NCBI GenBank assembly: GCA_029990175.1
Contig: JARKIP010000023.1
Coordinates: 27,795,501 to 27,859,500 of the forward strand
From: Petunia secreta
Lineage: Eukaryota > Streptophyta > Magnoliopsida > Solanales > Solanaceae
Direction: 5' to 3'
DNA length: 64,000 bases
The notes under the pieces were generated by a model. The model made no database searches. It was not told the origin of the DNA and was given only the letters and a program-made list of their open reading frames with translations. Both the position numbers and the translations under genes were made by a program. Every line of letters begins with the position of its first letter. Within the stretch, counting starts at the first letter, position 1. Positions 33,564 to 43,304 of this stretch are shown one piece after another.

Positions 33564-36500
33564 ATGGCTGGAAACGATGGCAAAAGCATTGAGAAGCCCG
33601 AGTTGTCGTTAGCCGATCTCATGGCTGTGATACAAGGCATCAGTGCCGATGTGAGAGGAGTGAGTGCTCGAGTAGCTAACCTCGAGCAGGGAAGTGCGTC
33701 CGTGGCCAAAAATGGGTCCGGCGCTGGAACAAGCGAATCCACTCCGATGAAACCTGAGCCGTATGCTGAGCTTCTTCGACAACATCAGTTGACGAGTGAA
33801 GCAATTCGAAGAGAGCTTAACTTGGGCAATCCCCAAGCACAACAAAACTTGGGCAATCCCCAAGCTGCTTATCAAAACTTGGGCATTCCCCGAGGAGAAA
33901 GAATACCACCTCCAACGGCCCGAAGAGATCTTGGAGCCGTTGCCGATGAGGTTGATGAAGAGGAATTTCCCGAGGACGAATATGAGCGTGAGCCGCCATT
34001 CGCTCAACGAAGGCAAGCTCGCCGAGGTCGTGGAAATTTCCGAGGTCGAGGCCGAGGCGCAAATGTTGAAAGAAATATTGAGCGTGAGGCTAATGATCGA
34101 GATGATGAGTTTCCCGAACAGGCTAGAGGTGTTCGAGACTCAAACTTGAACAGTGTCAAGATCACTATTCCACGCTTTAAAGGAACTAGTGATCCCGATG
34201 AGTATCTTGAATGGAAGCTTAAAATGGAGCGCATCTTTGAAACCAATGAGATGACCGATGAGAGAAAAGCCGCCCATGCCATTGCTTCGTTCGAAGCTTA
34301 TGCATCGACATGGTGGGAATCTGACAAGAGGCATAGAAGAAGAAATGACTATCCAGTAGTCAATACGTGGCCACAGTTGATGAGAGCGATGGATGGTAAG
34401 TATTTGAGTGCCAAATACAGGCAGACTCAAATGCAAAAGCTCTATGAGTTAAAGCAAGGGTCCAAGTCTGTCCAAGAGTACCACGATGAGTTCGAAAAGG
34501 TTCGGTTGAATCTTGATCTAGTCGAAGACGAAGAGCAAGCCATTATCAGATTCAAAAATGGCTTGGCTAGGGATGTGCCATCTCAGTTGAGACTCCACGT
34601 GTACCACACGTTGGGAGATTTGTTTGATGCTGCCACCGAAGCTGAAAAATTGGTGAAGGACGATAAGGCAAACCGGTATCGAGGAATCACTACTTCTACT
34701 CCTTTGAACCGAAGTAAAGAATGGAAGAGTCCAAACCAAGCAAGTGCTAACACTGTTCGAGATTCGAAGAGACCCTTCGAAAGAGGTGTGACCGTTAACC
34801 AGTCGAGAGAAGTGGGAGGTAAAGTTCAACTCAACTCTCCTAGTGCTTCAAATATTCAGTGTCACAAATGCAAAGGTTATGGTCACATGGCAAAAGAGTG
34901 TCCAACTCGCAAAGTTATGCTTCTGCTCGAAGATGGAACCGTCCATGAGCAAGCGAGTGACACCGAGGAGGAAATTATCGAGGAGACTGATCGAGCTGAA
35001 GTTGATGATGATCATGAGGCTGCCGAAGCTGATCATCCGGAAATGTTTCTTGTGGTTCGAAGGAATTTGAGCTGCATGACTCTTGAAGAAGAGGACAACC
35101 AAAGAGAAAACCTCTTTCATGCCCGATGTCGAGTGAGGGGAAAGGTGTGTTCGATGATCATTGATTCTGGTAGTTGCGCCAATGTAGTGAGCCAAACTTT
35201 GGTTTCACAAATGGGATTACCTACGATGAAGCATCCCCACCCTTACAAGTTACAATGGCTGAATGAGTGTGGAGAATTGAGAGTTGTCAAACAAGTGTGG
35301 ATCAAGTTCAAAATCGGAGAGTATCAAGATGAAATGATATTCGATGTGGTTCCGATGCAAGCTTGTCATTTGCTATTGGGTCGACCATGGCAGTATGACC
35401 GAACAGCTAATCACAATGGCAGATCCAACACTTACACTGTGAAGCTCGATGGGAAGAGTTTTATACTCAAACCCTTGTCTCCAAAACAAGTCACCGAGGA
35501 CTATAAACGAATGAAAGAATTGAAAGAAGCGGCCAAAGCTAAGCTTCCGATGGGAGCAAAATTGGGGCCCGAAGAGACAAACTCACCGATCGAAGTGAAA
35601 GGAATTTGTGCAATCATGCAACTCGGTGAGATCTTACGAGGCAACGACCACGGTCAGATGATGATTTGCCTCGTACACAAGGGTATCTTTCTAAACTCTA
35701 ATGATGATTTTTCTAATGATAACCCTTTGCCTTTGTTTGTTCGTAAAGTTTTGCAGGACTTCGAGGACATGTTTCCCGAGGAAATGCCAGGTGGATTACC
35801 TCCGTTGAGAGGAATCGAGCACCAAATTGACTTCGTGCCAGGGTCTCAAATCCCTAACAAACCTGCATACCGGTGTAATCCCGAAGACACCAAAGAGCTC
35901 CAACGGCAGGTTGATGAATTGCTGAACAAGGGCCTCGTTCGAGAGAGCTTGAGTCCTTGCGCCGTTCCTGTTATCCTTGTCCCGAAGAAGGATGGAACAT
36001 GGCGAATGTGTGTTGACTGTCGAGCAGTCAACAAAATAACGGTAAAGTATCGTCATCCTATCCCTCGATTAGATGACATGCTAGATGAGTTAAGTGGTTC
36101 TTCATGCTTTTCGAAGATAGACCTCAGGTCCGGTTACCACCAGATCCGAATGAAACCCGGGGACGAGTGGAAAACCGCATTCAAGACCAAATTCGGTCTC
36201 TATGAATGGTTGGTGATGCCTTTTGGCTTATCCAATGCACCGAGCACATTCATGCGACTGATGAACCATGTGCTCAAACCGTTCATAAACAAGTTCGTTG
36301 TCGTTTATTTCGATGACATACTTGTTTATAGCAGAACCGTGGATGAACATGTCGAACACCTAAGGCAAGTGCTCGAAAAGCTTCGAGAAGAGAAGTTGTA
36401 TGCCAACTTCAAGAAATGCGCCTTCAGTGTCGATCGTGTAGTCTTTCTTGGATTTGTTGTCAGTGCTAATGGTGTCGAAGTCGACGAATCAAAAGTCGAA

Positions 36501-38615
36501 GCCATCAAAGATTGGCCAACTCCAACCTCGGTATCACAAGTTCGTAGCTTCCATGGCTTAGCTAGCTTTTACCGAAGGTTTGTTCGTGACTTTAGCACAG
36601 TGGCAGCTCCTTTAACCGAGCTGGTGAAGAAAGACAATCCATTTGTGTGGGGAGAGTCCCAAGAGAGGGCTTTCCAAGAGTTGAAGCGGAGGCTTTGTTC
36701 TGCCCCGTTGTTGCAACTCCCTGACTTCGGCAAAGCATTCGAAGTCGAGTGTGATGCGTCTGGAGTTGGGATCGGAGAAGTTCTGATGCAAGAATCGAAG
36801 CCAATCGCTTACTTCAGCGAAAAGCTTAAGGGTGCAGCCTTGAATTACTCAACGTATGACAAGGAACTGTGTGCCCTCGTTCGAGCACTCGCCCATTGGC
36901 AGCATTATTTGTGGCCTCGAGAATTTGTGATCAAAAGCGATCACGAGTCCTTGAAGCATCTCCGAGGTCAGGAGAAATTGAATCGAAGACATGCCAAGTG
37001 GGTTGAATTTATTGAAAGCTTTCCCTATGTAATTCATTACAAAAAGGGAAAAGATAATGTTGTGGCCGATGCACTATCAAGGAAATTTGCCTTAGCGACC
37101 ACTCTCGCCTCTAGGCTCATGGGATTCGAAAGCATCAAGTCGATGTACGAGGACGATCCCAAGCTGAAATGTGTTCGAGACGCAATCTTGAGTGGCCGAA
37201 AGGTTGAGAAATATCAATGGCATGATGGCTACCTCTTCAAGAATGGGAGGGTTTGTGTGCCAGTGTCATCGTGGAGAGAGCTCTTGGTTCGAGAAGCTCA
37301 CTCAGGTGGACTGATGGGACACTTCGGTGTCGATAAAACTCTTGGTATCTTGACCGAGCAGTTCCATTGGCCCAAAATGCGACGAGATGTGGAAAAGCTT
37401 TGCAACGCTTGTCTCGTTTGCAAGAAAGCAAAATTGAAGTCCAACCCTCATGGATTGTACACCCCGTTGCCTGTGCCTGATCGACCTTGGGTTGATATAT
37501 CCATGGACTTTGTCTTGGGGTTACCGAGGTCGGGGGGAGGACATGATAGCATCTTCGTTGTGGTTGACTGTTTTTCAAAAATGGCTCACTTTATTCCTTG
37601 CAAAAAGAGTGATGATGCACAGCATGTAGCTACATTGTTTGTTTCTAATGTGTTAAAATTGCATGGTGTACCTCGTACTATTGTGAGTGATCGAGATTCA
37701 AAGTTCTTGAGTCATTTTTGGAAGTGTTTGTGGGGTGCCCTCGGCACCAAGCTACTATTCTCGACGTCTCACCATCCTCAGACTGATGGACAGACCGAGG
37801 TAGTTAACCGAACCTTGGGATCGTTGCTTCGGGCAATGACCAAAGGGAAGGTTGGAAACTGGGCTGATCGTTTGCCCATGATGGAGTTTGCATACAATCG
37901 AACGGTGCATCGAATGATCAACATGACCCCGTTTAAATGTGTGTATGGCTTTAATCCTTTGATTCCACTTGATTTAACCCCATTGCCTCGAGATTCTGTT
38001 CTTGATTTTGAAGGTACTCGAAGAGCAGCTGCCCTGATCGAATTGCATACAAAGGTGAAGAAGAACCTCGAGGAGGCCTATGCAAAGGTTGCCTTAAAGA
38101 AAAACAAGGGGCGTAAAAAGTTGGAATTAAAGAAGGGAGATTGGGTTTGGGTTCACTTCCGAAAGGAACGCTTCCCGAACCAAAGGAAAGGAAAGTTGGC
38201 TCCTCGAGGGGATGGTCCATTTCAAGTGTTGACCAAGATCAACAACAATGCCTACGTGATCGACCTCCCTGGTGAGTATAACGTGTCCAACACCTTTAAT
38301 GTTGCTGACTTAGTTCCTTGTGTTGTAGGTCCAACTTCGGAGGACGAGGAGGGCTTGATTTCGAGGACGAAATCTTCTCAAGAAGGGGAGGATGATGCAG
38401 CCCGAACACGTGCTGATCAAGTGATCGATCCACCGAGGAGACCGATGACAAGAAGCCAAGCCAAGCTGCTGCACGATGTGCATGTTCACTTAGCCTGGCC
38501 GAAGGAAAACAATTGCTCCGAAGCTGAGTGGCCGAGCTCAAGAATCGAAGGCATTATCTTCAGATTTGAGCCCGATGGCAAAGTGACCAAGGACAATGAG
38601 CTCGAAGACAATTGA
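33564..38615 (+). CDS. Gag-protease-RT-RNase H-integrase polyprotein of the CRM-like element
   Basis: 1,683 codons from the ATG in ACCATGG (33564). The open frame extends 27 codons further upstream without an ATG. Domain order: gag capsid (about 190-300, WWESDKRH), zinc knuckle CX2CX4HX4C at 433-446, protease with DSGS (D534), reverse transcriptase with YFDD (915-918), RNase H starting at CDASG (D1064), and integrase with an H-H-C-C finger (H1246 onward) and catalytic D1315, D1376, E1412 in D-D-35-E spacing. The last 73 codons lie inside the 3' LTR and contain PPRRPMTRSQAK, a basic block placed like the CR motif of CRM integrases. The gag carries short NLGNPQA repeats. All catalytic residues are present, so it is potentially active. 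Confidence 0.95.
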   Translation: MAGNDGKSIEKPELSLADLMAVIQGISADVRGVSARVANLEQGSASVAKNGSGAGTSESTPMKPEPYAELLRQHQLTSEAIRRELNLGNPQAQQNLGNPQAAYQNLGIPRGERIPPPTARRDLGAVADEVDEEEFPEDEYEREPPFAQRRQARRGRGNFRGRGRGANVERNIEREANDRDDEFPEQARGVRDSNLNSVKITIPRFKGTSDPDEYLEWKLKMERIFETNEMTDERKAAHAIASFEAYASTWWESDKRHRRRNDYPVVNTWPQLMRAMDGKYLSAKYRQTQMQKLYELKQGSKSVQEYHDEFEKVRLNLDLVEDEEQAIIRFKNGLARDVPSQLRLHVYHTLGDLFDAATEAEKLVKDDKANRYRGITTSTPLNRSKEWKSPNQASANTVRDSKRPFERGVTVNQSREVGGKVQLNSPSASNIQCHKCKGYGHMAKECPTRKVMLLLEDGTVHEQASDTEEEIIEETDRAEVDDDHEAAEADHPEMFLVVRRNLSCMTLEEEDNQRENLFHARCRVRGKVCSMIIDSGSCANVVSQTLVSQMGLPTMKHPHPYKLQWLNECGELRVVKQVWIKFKIGEYQDEMIFDVVPMQACHLLLGRPWQYDRTANHNGRSNTYTVKLDGKSFILKPLSPKQVTEDYKRMKELKEAAKAKLPMGAKLGPEETNSPIEVKGICAIMQLGEILRGNDHGQMMICLVHKGIFLNSNDDFSNDNPLPLFVRKVLQDFEDMFPEEMPGGLPPLRGIEHQIDFVPGSQIPNKPAYRCNPEDTKELQRQVDELLNKGLVRESLSPCAVPVILVPKKDGTWRMCVDCRAVNKITVKYRHPIPRLDDMLDELSGSSCFSKIDLRSGYHQIRMKPGDEWKTAFKTKFGLYEWLVMPFGLSNAPSTFMRLMNHVLKPFINKFVVVYFDDILVYSRTVDEHVEHLRQVLEKLREEKLYANFKKCAFSVDRVVFLGFVVSANGVEVDESKVEAIKDWPTPTSVSQVRSFHGLASFYRRFVRDFSTVAAPLTELVKKDNPFVWGESQERAFQELKRRLCSAPLLQLPDFGKAFEVECDASGVGIGEVLMQESKPIAYFSEKLKGAALNYSTYDKELCALVRALAHWQHYLWPREFVIKSDHESLKHLRGQEKLNRRHAKWVEFIESFPYVIHYKKGKDNVVADALSRKFALATTLASRLMGFESIKSMYEDDPKLKCVRDAILSGRKVEKYQWHDGYLFKNGRVCVPVSSWRELLVREAHSGGLMGHFGVDKTLGILTEQFHWPKMRRDVEKLCNACLVCKKAKLKSNPHGLYTPLPVPDRPWVDISMDFVLGLPRSGGGHDSIFVVVDCFSKMAHFIPCKKSDDAQHVATLFVSNVLKLHGVPRTIVSDRDSKFLSHFWKCLWGALGTKLLFSTSHHPQTDGQTEVVNRTLGSLLRAMTKGKVGNWADRLPMMEFAYNRTVHRMINMTPFKCVYGFNPLIPLDLTPLPRDSVLDFEGTRRAAALIELHTKVKKNLEEAYAKVALKKNKGRKKLELKKGDWVWVHFRKERFPNQRKGKLAPRGDGPFQVLTKINNNAYVIDLPGEYNVSNTFNVADLVPCVVGPTSEDEEGLISRTKSSQEGEDDAARTRADQVIDPPRRPMTRSQAKLLHDVHVHLAWPKENNCSEAEWPSSRIEGIIFRFEPDGKVTKDNELEDN
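38381..38392 (+). other. Polypurine tract of the CRM-like element (within the coding frame)
   Basis: AGAAGGGGAGGA directly before the 3' LTR. It is translated as part of the polyprotein because the frame continues into the LTR. Confidence 0.9.
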
Positions 38616-39143
38616 GCGTCCGAAGGCAACAAGTGTGTTCGAGCAGACAATCGAGAACCGAAGCCAAGGCTTACCGAAGTCAAAGTCTGCCGAACACATT
38701 TTAACTCAGCCCTGCGTGGCTTATTTCTATTGGTCAACTGTGACCCTTTTACTAGTTTACCCTTAGTATTTCCTATATAAACATTGTTTCCTTTCATTGT
38801 AAGTACCTAGTTTTTGAATATTGATGAATTGAATGAAAGTGCCGAGCACATTTCTTCTTGTCTCCGTCGTGAGCAAAACCCCGGTGAGGGCTTTTATGGA
38901 CTTGTGGCTTTCGGCTAGTCCGATTGAACATTCCTCTTTGATCATTCAGTTTGCAAGAGGCAATGTTCTCTTGAGGATTGTTGCATAGTTTAGGTGATTC
39001 TTGTATCCCTTTCGATCGAGCTTTGAGACAGGTTCCTCACTGTTCTTTCGAAAGAAGCAAGTTTTGTCTTGCTTCTATCTTTTATCCTTCTTGTCTTCTT
39101 CCGCGTTTGTGCTTAGCAATTCCTTCGGGTTTGCATTGCACCA
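38393..39143 (+). repeat. 3' LTR of the CRM-like element
   Basis: 751 bp, same as the 5' LTR by eye. The polyprotein stop codon is at 38613-38615, 223 bp into the LTR. Confidence 0.95.
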
Positions 39144-39848
39144 AAATGCCACTTAGTTCGGAAGAATAAATCTAGGTAAAAAACATAACGGATTGGAAGA
39201 GAGTTATAGTAATTCTATCATTTACCGCCAATAGAGGAGAAGATGACGTGATTAGCGTTTCATCCCGCTAATTAGGAAAATCATAGGCTCTCTCGTATTG
39301 ACCGTCACCATTAAGGGTGACTAACGGCCCGGTCCGGTCCGGGACCGGCATCCGGTTCCGGTCCGGAACCGAGCCAAAAAAAATGAAAACCGGCGATAAA
39401 CCGGCCTACCGGTCCGGTCCTATCCGGTTAAAAAAATTGGTGCCGGATCGGGACTGGTACCGGCGATCGTTAAGCCGGTCGGTCCGGTCCGGACCGATTC
39501 GGTTTAACAGTTATTTTTAGCTTTTTTTTTAAGCAAATAAAGTTGAAAATTGAAAAACTTAACAATTTATGTAAATACCATTTGTAATAATTAGGTAAAT
39601 TATATTTTTTAAAGAAACAAAATAATTATGTAAATTATATTTTTAAATTTATTAATGTAAAGTAAATAAATAAACACTAAACAAACGTTGATTGGAAAAG
39701 AAATACATACAATTTATTGAAAATTCGGGAAATACATAATTCAAATGACAAAAACAAACTAGAAATATAAAATTACAAATATACTAAATAAACTAGAAAT
39801 TCGAAAGTACATAATTGAAATGACACAGAAAATTTCTTAACCATTTCT

Positions 39849-40106
39849 TCAATTATTACGCAGATATATGCCCCCCACACGACGACTCCATTCGTAATTA
39901 TGTTGTTTTTTTAAGTGTTGTATAAGTTTATGGGTTCCACCCACTAAGCTCCACTCTCTTGCACAAATTCTACATTTAGCTTTGTGATCTTCTCTATTAT
40001 ACTCCATAAATTCCCAAATTTCATAGCGACATCTTCGTTCAGGACGTTGTGGAGCAGCAGGAACAGCGGGAGCAGCGGGATTAGTGGGAGCTTGATTTCC
40101 AGCCAT
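39849..40106 (-). CDS. Small stand-alone BED zinc-finger protein within the hAT element
   Basis: 85 codons: an Ala/Pro-rich start (MAGNQAPTNPAAPA) and then a BED finger (CRICAREW, then HLKKQH) ending EWSRRVGGIYL. The same block in the transposase reads EWSMRAGGIYL, so the two are paralogous. Its upstream region repeats that of the transposase, including the string ATGATGAAATAAT next to a TATA box (40224-40233, minus strand). It could be an accessory DNA-binding factor or a competitor of the transposase. It might instead be the 5' end of a second, truncated hAT copy. Confidence 0.65.
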   Translation of the reverse strand: MAGNQAPTNPAAPAVPAAPQRPERRCRYEIWEFMEYNREDHKAKCRICAREWSLVGGTHKLIQHLKKQHNYEWSRRVGGIYLRNN

Positions 40107-40305
40107 TATAATTTATAATTGTTTGGACTTTGAAAGAAATTTAGAAAATAGCCTTTGAGAGTAATTTGAGAGATAAATTGATAAAAAGTGCTAAATTGTG
40201 TGACATAATGATGAAATAATAGGGTATATATAGATAAAAATAGGTTTGGGGGTATGGGGGGCGTTTAGGAGGAGGGGGGGTGATAGGCAAATATAGCCAT
40301 TTTTG

Positions 40306-40321
40306 GCCGTTGGCCAACGGC
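40306..40321. repeat. Perfect 16-bp palindrome GCCGTTGGCCAACGGC
   Basis: Lies upstream of the small BED gene. A related GGCCGTTGGACAACGGC lies at about 43768-43788 upstream of the transposase. Confidence 0.8.
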
Positions 40322-40858
40322 TATATTTGAAAGAGAGCCGTTGGCCCAAACTGCCGGTCCGCGCCGGCAGTTGGCCAAATATATATATTTTTTTTGTTTT
40401 TCCTTTGTATTTTATTTAAAGTGGTGGATAATTTGAAAAATATTACAACAAAATATTATCAAGTTTTTACTTGTACATATGTTTGGAATGTTTAGTTTAT
40501 TTCAATGTTTAAAGTTTAAACTTAGAATTAAAAAACTTGTAGTATTTTTTTATACTTTGAACTTTGAAGTAATGAAATTTTTGAAGTGATGATTCAAAGT
40601 TCAAACTTTTGAATTAATTTGTTAAGTTCAAAATTCAAACTTTGAATTAATTTTAGAAAAATCAAATTTGAACTAATTTTCAAACTAGTAATTAATTGTA
40701 GTATTTTTGCGCAAACTATAAATTTAAAATAAAAAGTATGAAGAAAATAGTTGTGATTGAATTCCAAGACTTGGAGCAATTTTATTGAATTGTTTAAGAC
40801 ATAAGTAGTGCAACACATACTACAATAGCTAAACTTCAAACTTGTAATTTCAAAATTC

Positions 40859-42223
40859 TTATTTAGAAAAATACATTCTTTTAAACATATTAGCTAGTTT
40901 CTTGAGGATAGTTGTAGGCTTTTCTTTAGGAACTGGCCGTTGCTGTTCTTGTTCATCATCTCCTTCTGGTTCTTCTTCTTCTTCTTCTTCTTCTTCTTCT
41001 TCTTCTTCTTCTTCTTCTTCTTCTTCATTGCCGGTTTGACTCCCTTCACTTGTTCCGTCGCTTAAAATTTGATTGAGATATGCTTTGTCTTTTTCCTTAG
41101 TAAGTTCTGGTAGACCAAAGTTTCTTCGCTCTGCTCTGATCCAATCCCTGAATAAAACTCCTGTCTCCATTGCCTCCTCCTTCAACGAATATCTATGATC
41201 TCCAATTTGAAATCTTCCTTGGCTAAAAGCGCTTTCTGATGCAACTGATGAAGCTTGAATTGTTAATATATCCCGGGCCATTTTTGAAAGAATTGGAAAT
41301 TGCGATTCTTGATTCTTCCAATAATCCAACAAATTCTTAGTTCCAAAGTTGTTAAGTTTCTTTGGATATTGAATTAAATACACTTGGAACTCGCTGTATT
41401 CCTCCCCGTACTCGTCCTGTTTTGAAAGCAACTTTTCGTCAAGTCCTCCAAAAGTGCTCATCCCTGCCTGTGAAGAACTTTGTCCGGTGGATTGTATTGG
41501 TTCCGTTGGTATAGCAGTGTCTGCCCAAACTCTATACTTTACAAAAACAGCCACGGTATCTGCATAAACTTTAGCAATAGCCTCTTCTACACTTGGATAC
41601 CCATTAGTAGCAATTTCAATAGGAGTAATTTCTAAATTTCCATATATTTCTCTAACAAGTCGTTCAGTTAACTTAATTTTAAAAGCAGGATGCAACACAG
41701 AAGCAATGTAAAAAAGAGGAGGAATCGGAAAAAAATATTTTCTAAATTTTTCAATCATTCTCTCTACAGCCAGTTTGTAAATTTCATATTGCTTATATAA
41801 TTTCAATAATTCCGATATTCCAGCTATATAATATAACATGGTAGGAGTAGTTGGATAATATTGACCGGAAAATTCTAAAGTAGCGTGATAAAATTTTTGT
41901 AAAAACTGAAGAAGATGTTGAACAAGTTGGCAATCCTCATCTTTAAGGTGATAGATTTCCATAAAATGTTCATTATACATTTGAGAAATAGGCACTCTAT
42001 ATTCATAAGCGACTTTCAATGCATCATATAAAGTGTTCCACCTAGTACAAACTTCCTTTGGGACTCTCCTAATTGGCATTTCTAATTCTACACATTTTCT
42101 TTCCCATTCTCGTCTTCTTTCTTGGTTTTTATTTCTAAAAATATAAGTAATAGCTATTTGCACCTTTTTGATAATGTCGTTAAACAAGTCAAGACCATCT
42201 TTTAGTAAATATGACATGCACAC
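40859..42223 (-). CDS. hAT transposase, C-terminal part (dimerisation domain)
   Basis: A frame of 454 codons that begins mid-gene; its first Met is not a true start. It holds the RNase H-like core remainder (CTRWNTLYDAL, which includes the conserved RW) and the hAT C-terminal dimerisation domain (SSVASESAFSQGRF), followed by a poly-Glu stretch from a (TTC)n tract at about 40973-41028 and the end KRMYFSK. It overlaps the N-terminal frame by 35 bp in a different register, so at least one frameshift (probably two small indels) separates them. Confidence 0.88.
   Translation of the reverse strand: MCMSYLLKDGLDLFNDIIKKVQIAITYIFRNKNQERRREWERKCVELEMPIRRVPKEVCTRWNTLYDALKVAYEYRVPISQMYNEHFMEIYHLKDEDCQLVQHLLQFLQKFYHATLEFSGQYYPTTPTMLYYIAGISELLKLYKQYEIYKLAVERMIEKFRKYFFPIPPLFYIASVLHPAFKIKLTERLVREIYGNLEITPIEIATNGYPSVEEAIAKVYADTVAVFVKYRVWADTAIPTEPIQSTGQSSSQAGMSTFGGLDEKLLSKQDEYGEEYSEFQVYLIQYPKKLNNFGTKNLLDYWKNQESQFPILSKMARDILTIQASSVASESAFSQGRFQIGDHRYSLKEEAMETGVLFRDWIRAERRNFGLPELTKEKDKAYLNQILSDGTSEGSQTGNEEEEEEEEEEEEEEEEEEEPEGDDEQEQQRPVPKEKPTTILKKLANMFKRMYFSK
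40973..41028. repeat. (TTC)n microsatellite encoding poly-Glu
   Basis: About 18 TTC/GAA triplets within the transposase C-terminus. In frame, so length change alters only the Glu run. Confidence 0.95.
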
Positions 42224-43304
42224 CTAACATGAAAAAATTCCGCAAAAGGGGGTTCAAAATAGGTATCAAGTTCCTAAGTGCGTCTGTGTTGTTTGTAGCA
42301 TTATCTACCGTAATACTAAAAATTTTGTTAGCTAAACAGTACGTACGACAAATTGATGAAACTTTATTACAAATATAATTTCTCGTGTGTGGTTCATCAA
42401 CAACTTTATAAGCAATAATACGTTTTTGAAATACCCAATCAGGATCTATCCAGTGAACAGTAACAGTAATATAATCACATCCATTAATAGAACGACCCAT
42501 ATCCGTAGTAAGACATACTCTAGTGTCAAAGTTATCAAACATATATCGCAAATAATCCTGATATTCGTTTTTAAATTTAATAATATCATTTTTAACAGTA
42601 GTTCTTGGAAAACCTTTAAAAGAGTGATTATATATAGACTGAACATAACGAACAAAACCAGTAGAAGAAGGAAAACTATAAGGTAAACCCTCGAGGACAA
42701 CTAGTTTAGCAATAGCTTCCCTATCCTTTTGTTTATCATAAGTAAGAAGCCCTCCTGTTGTTTGGTTAATTCTTGTTTGGGTACCCGAAGATTCATCATA
42801 TGCTACTCCCCCATGTTCGGTCCCTAAATATATACCACCCGCCCGCATTGACCATTCTTTAGGATGTTTCTTTTGTAAGTGGGCCCTAAGTTTACCCGTC
42901 CCACCCTCATTACCCCCAGTTTTAAAAACCCACACCTTTTCACAAATCCCACACATGGCCGTCTGCGCTGCAACATTCTTTGTTGCAAATTCCCACACCT
43001 CAGATCTATCCTTACGTTTAACCGGTATTCTAGTAGGAAGTACAGGAGGCAAGTCAGACTGAACTTCGGGTGGACTAGCTTGAAATTCAGGTGTTTCTTC
43101 TAAATTAACCCCGCTTTGATTCTCATATTGTGTTTCTAACATTTCGTGATCAAGTATATTATCAACGCTAACATTATGATAATATTGAGAATCATCTATG
43201 TGGGTGAACTGACTAGAACCACCAGCAATTTCTTTACCCCTATTTCCCCTACGACCACGTGCCCGCCCCCCACCACTAGTTCTAATTGAACCTCTTTGAG
43301 ACAT
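42189..43304 (-). CDS. hAT transposase, N-terminal part (BED finger and first catalytic half)
   Basis: 371 codons from MSQRGS. An Arg/Gly-rich start (GGGRARGRRGNRG) is followed by a BED zinc finger (CGICEKVW ... HLQKKH) and then core blocks TTDMGRS and SITVDNATNN, which hold the first two catalytic Asp of the hAT DDE site. The TATA box is at 43704-43712 (minus strand). The last residues before the stop at 42189 are out of register with the conserved protein; the conserved CHI region is only readable in another frame. Confidence 0.88.
   Translation of the reverse strand: MSQRGSIRTSGGGRARGRRGNRGKEIAGGSSQFTHIDDSQYYHNVSVDNILDHEMLETQYENQSGVNLEETPEFQASPPEVQSDLPPVLPTRIPVKRKDRSEVWEFATKNVAAQTAMCGICEKVWVFKTGGNEGGTGKLRAHLQKKHPKEWSMRAGGIYLGTEHGGVAYDESSGTQTRINQTTGGLLTYDKQKDREAIAKLVVLEGLPYSFPSSTGFVRYVQSIYNHSFKGFPRTTVKNDIIKFKNEYQDYLRYMFDNFDTRVCLTTDMGRSINGCDYITVTVHWIDPDWVFQKRIIAYKVVDEPHTRNYICNKVSSICRTYCLANKIFSITVDNATNNTDALRNLIPILNPLLRNFFMLGVHVIFTKRWS

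Larger units (their letters stand above)
31600..39143 (+). mobile_element. Intact CRM-like Ty3/gypsy retrotransposon
   Basis: 7,544 bp. Two 751-bp LTRs (31600-32350 and 38393-39143) show no difference on visual comparison. A perfect 5-bp duplication AAATG sits at 31595-31599 and 39144-39148. The primer site is at 32354, the polypurine tract at 38381, and one uninterrupted polyprotein spans gag to integrase. Identical LTRs plus an intact frame mean a very recent insertion. Polyprotein motifs resemble the plant CRM (centromeric) chromovirus clade; this clade call comes from recognition, not a tree. Confidence 0.95.

Noticed and set aside
33377..38541. Many antisense frames across the CRM-like polyprotein
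   Set aside because: Shadows of a well-supported sense polyprotein.
39849..40106. Small BED-finger frame as an independent host gene
   Set aside because: It lies inside the hAT element with perfect target duplications and shares sequence with the transposase.
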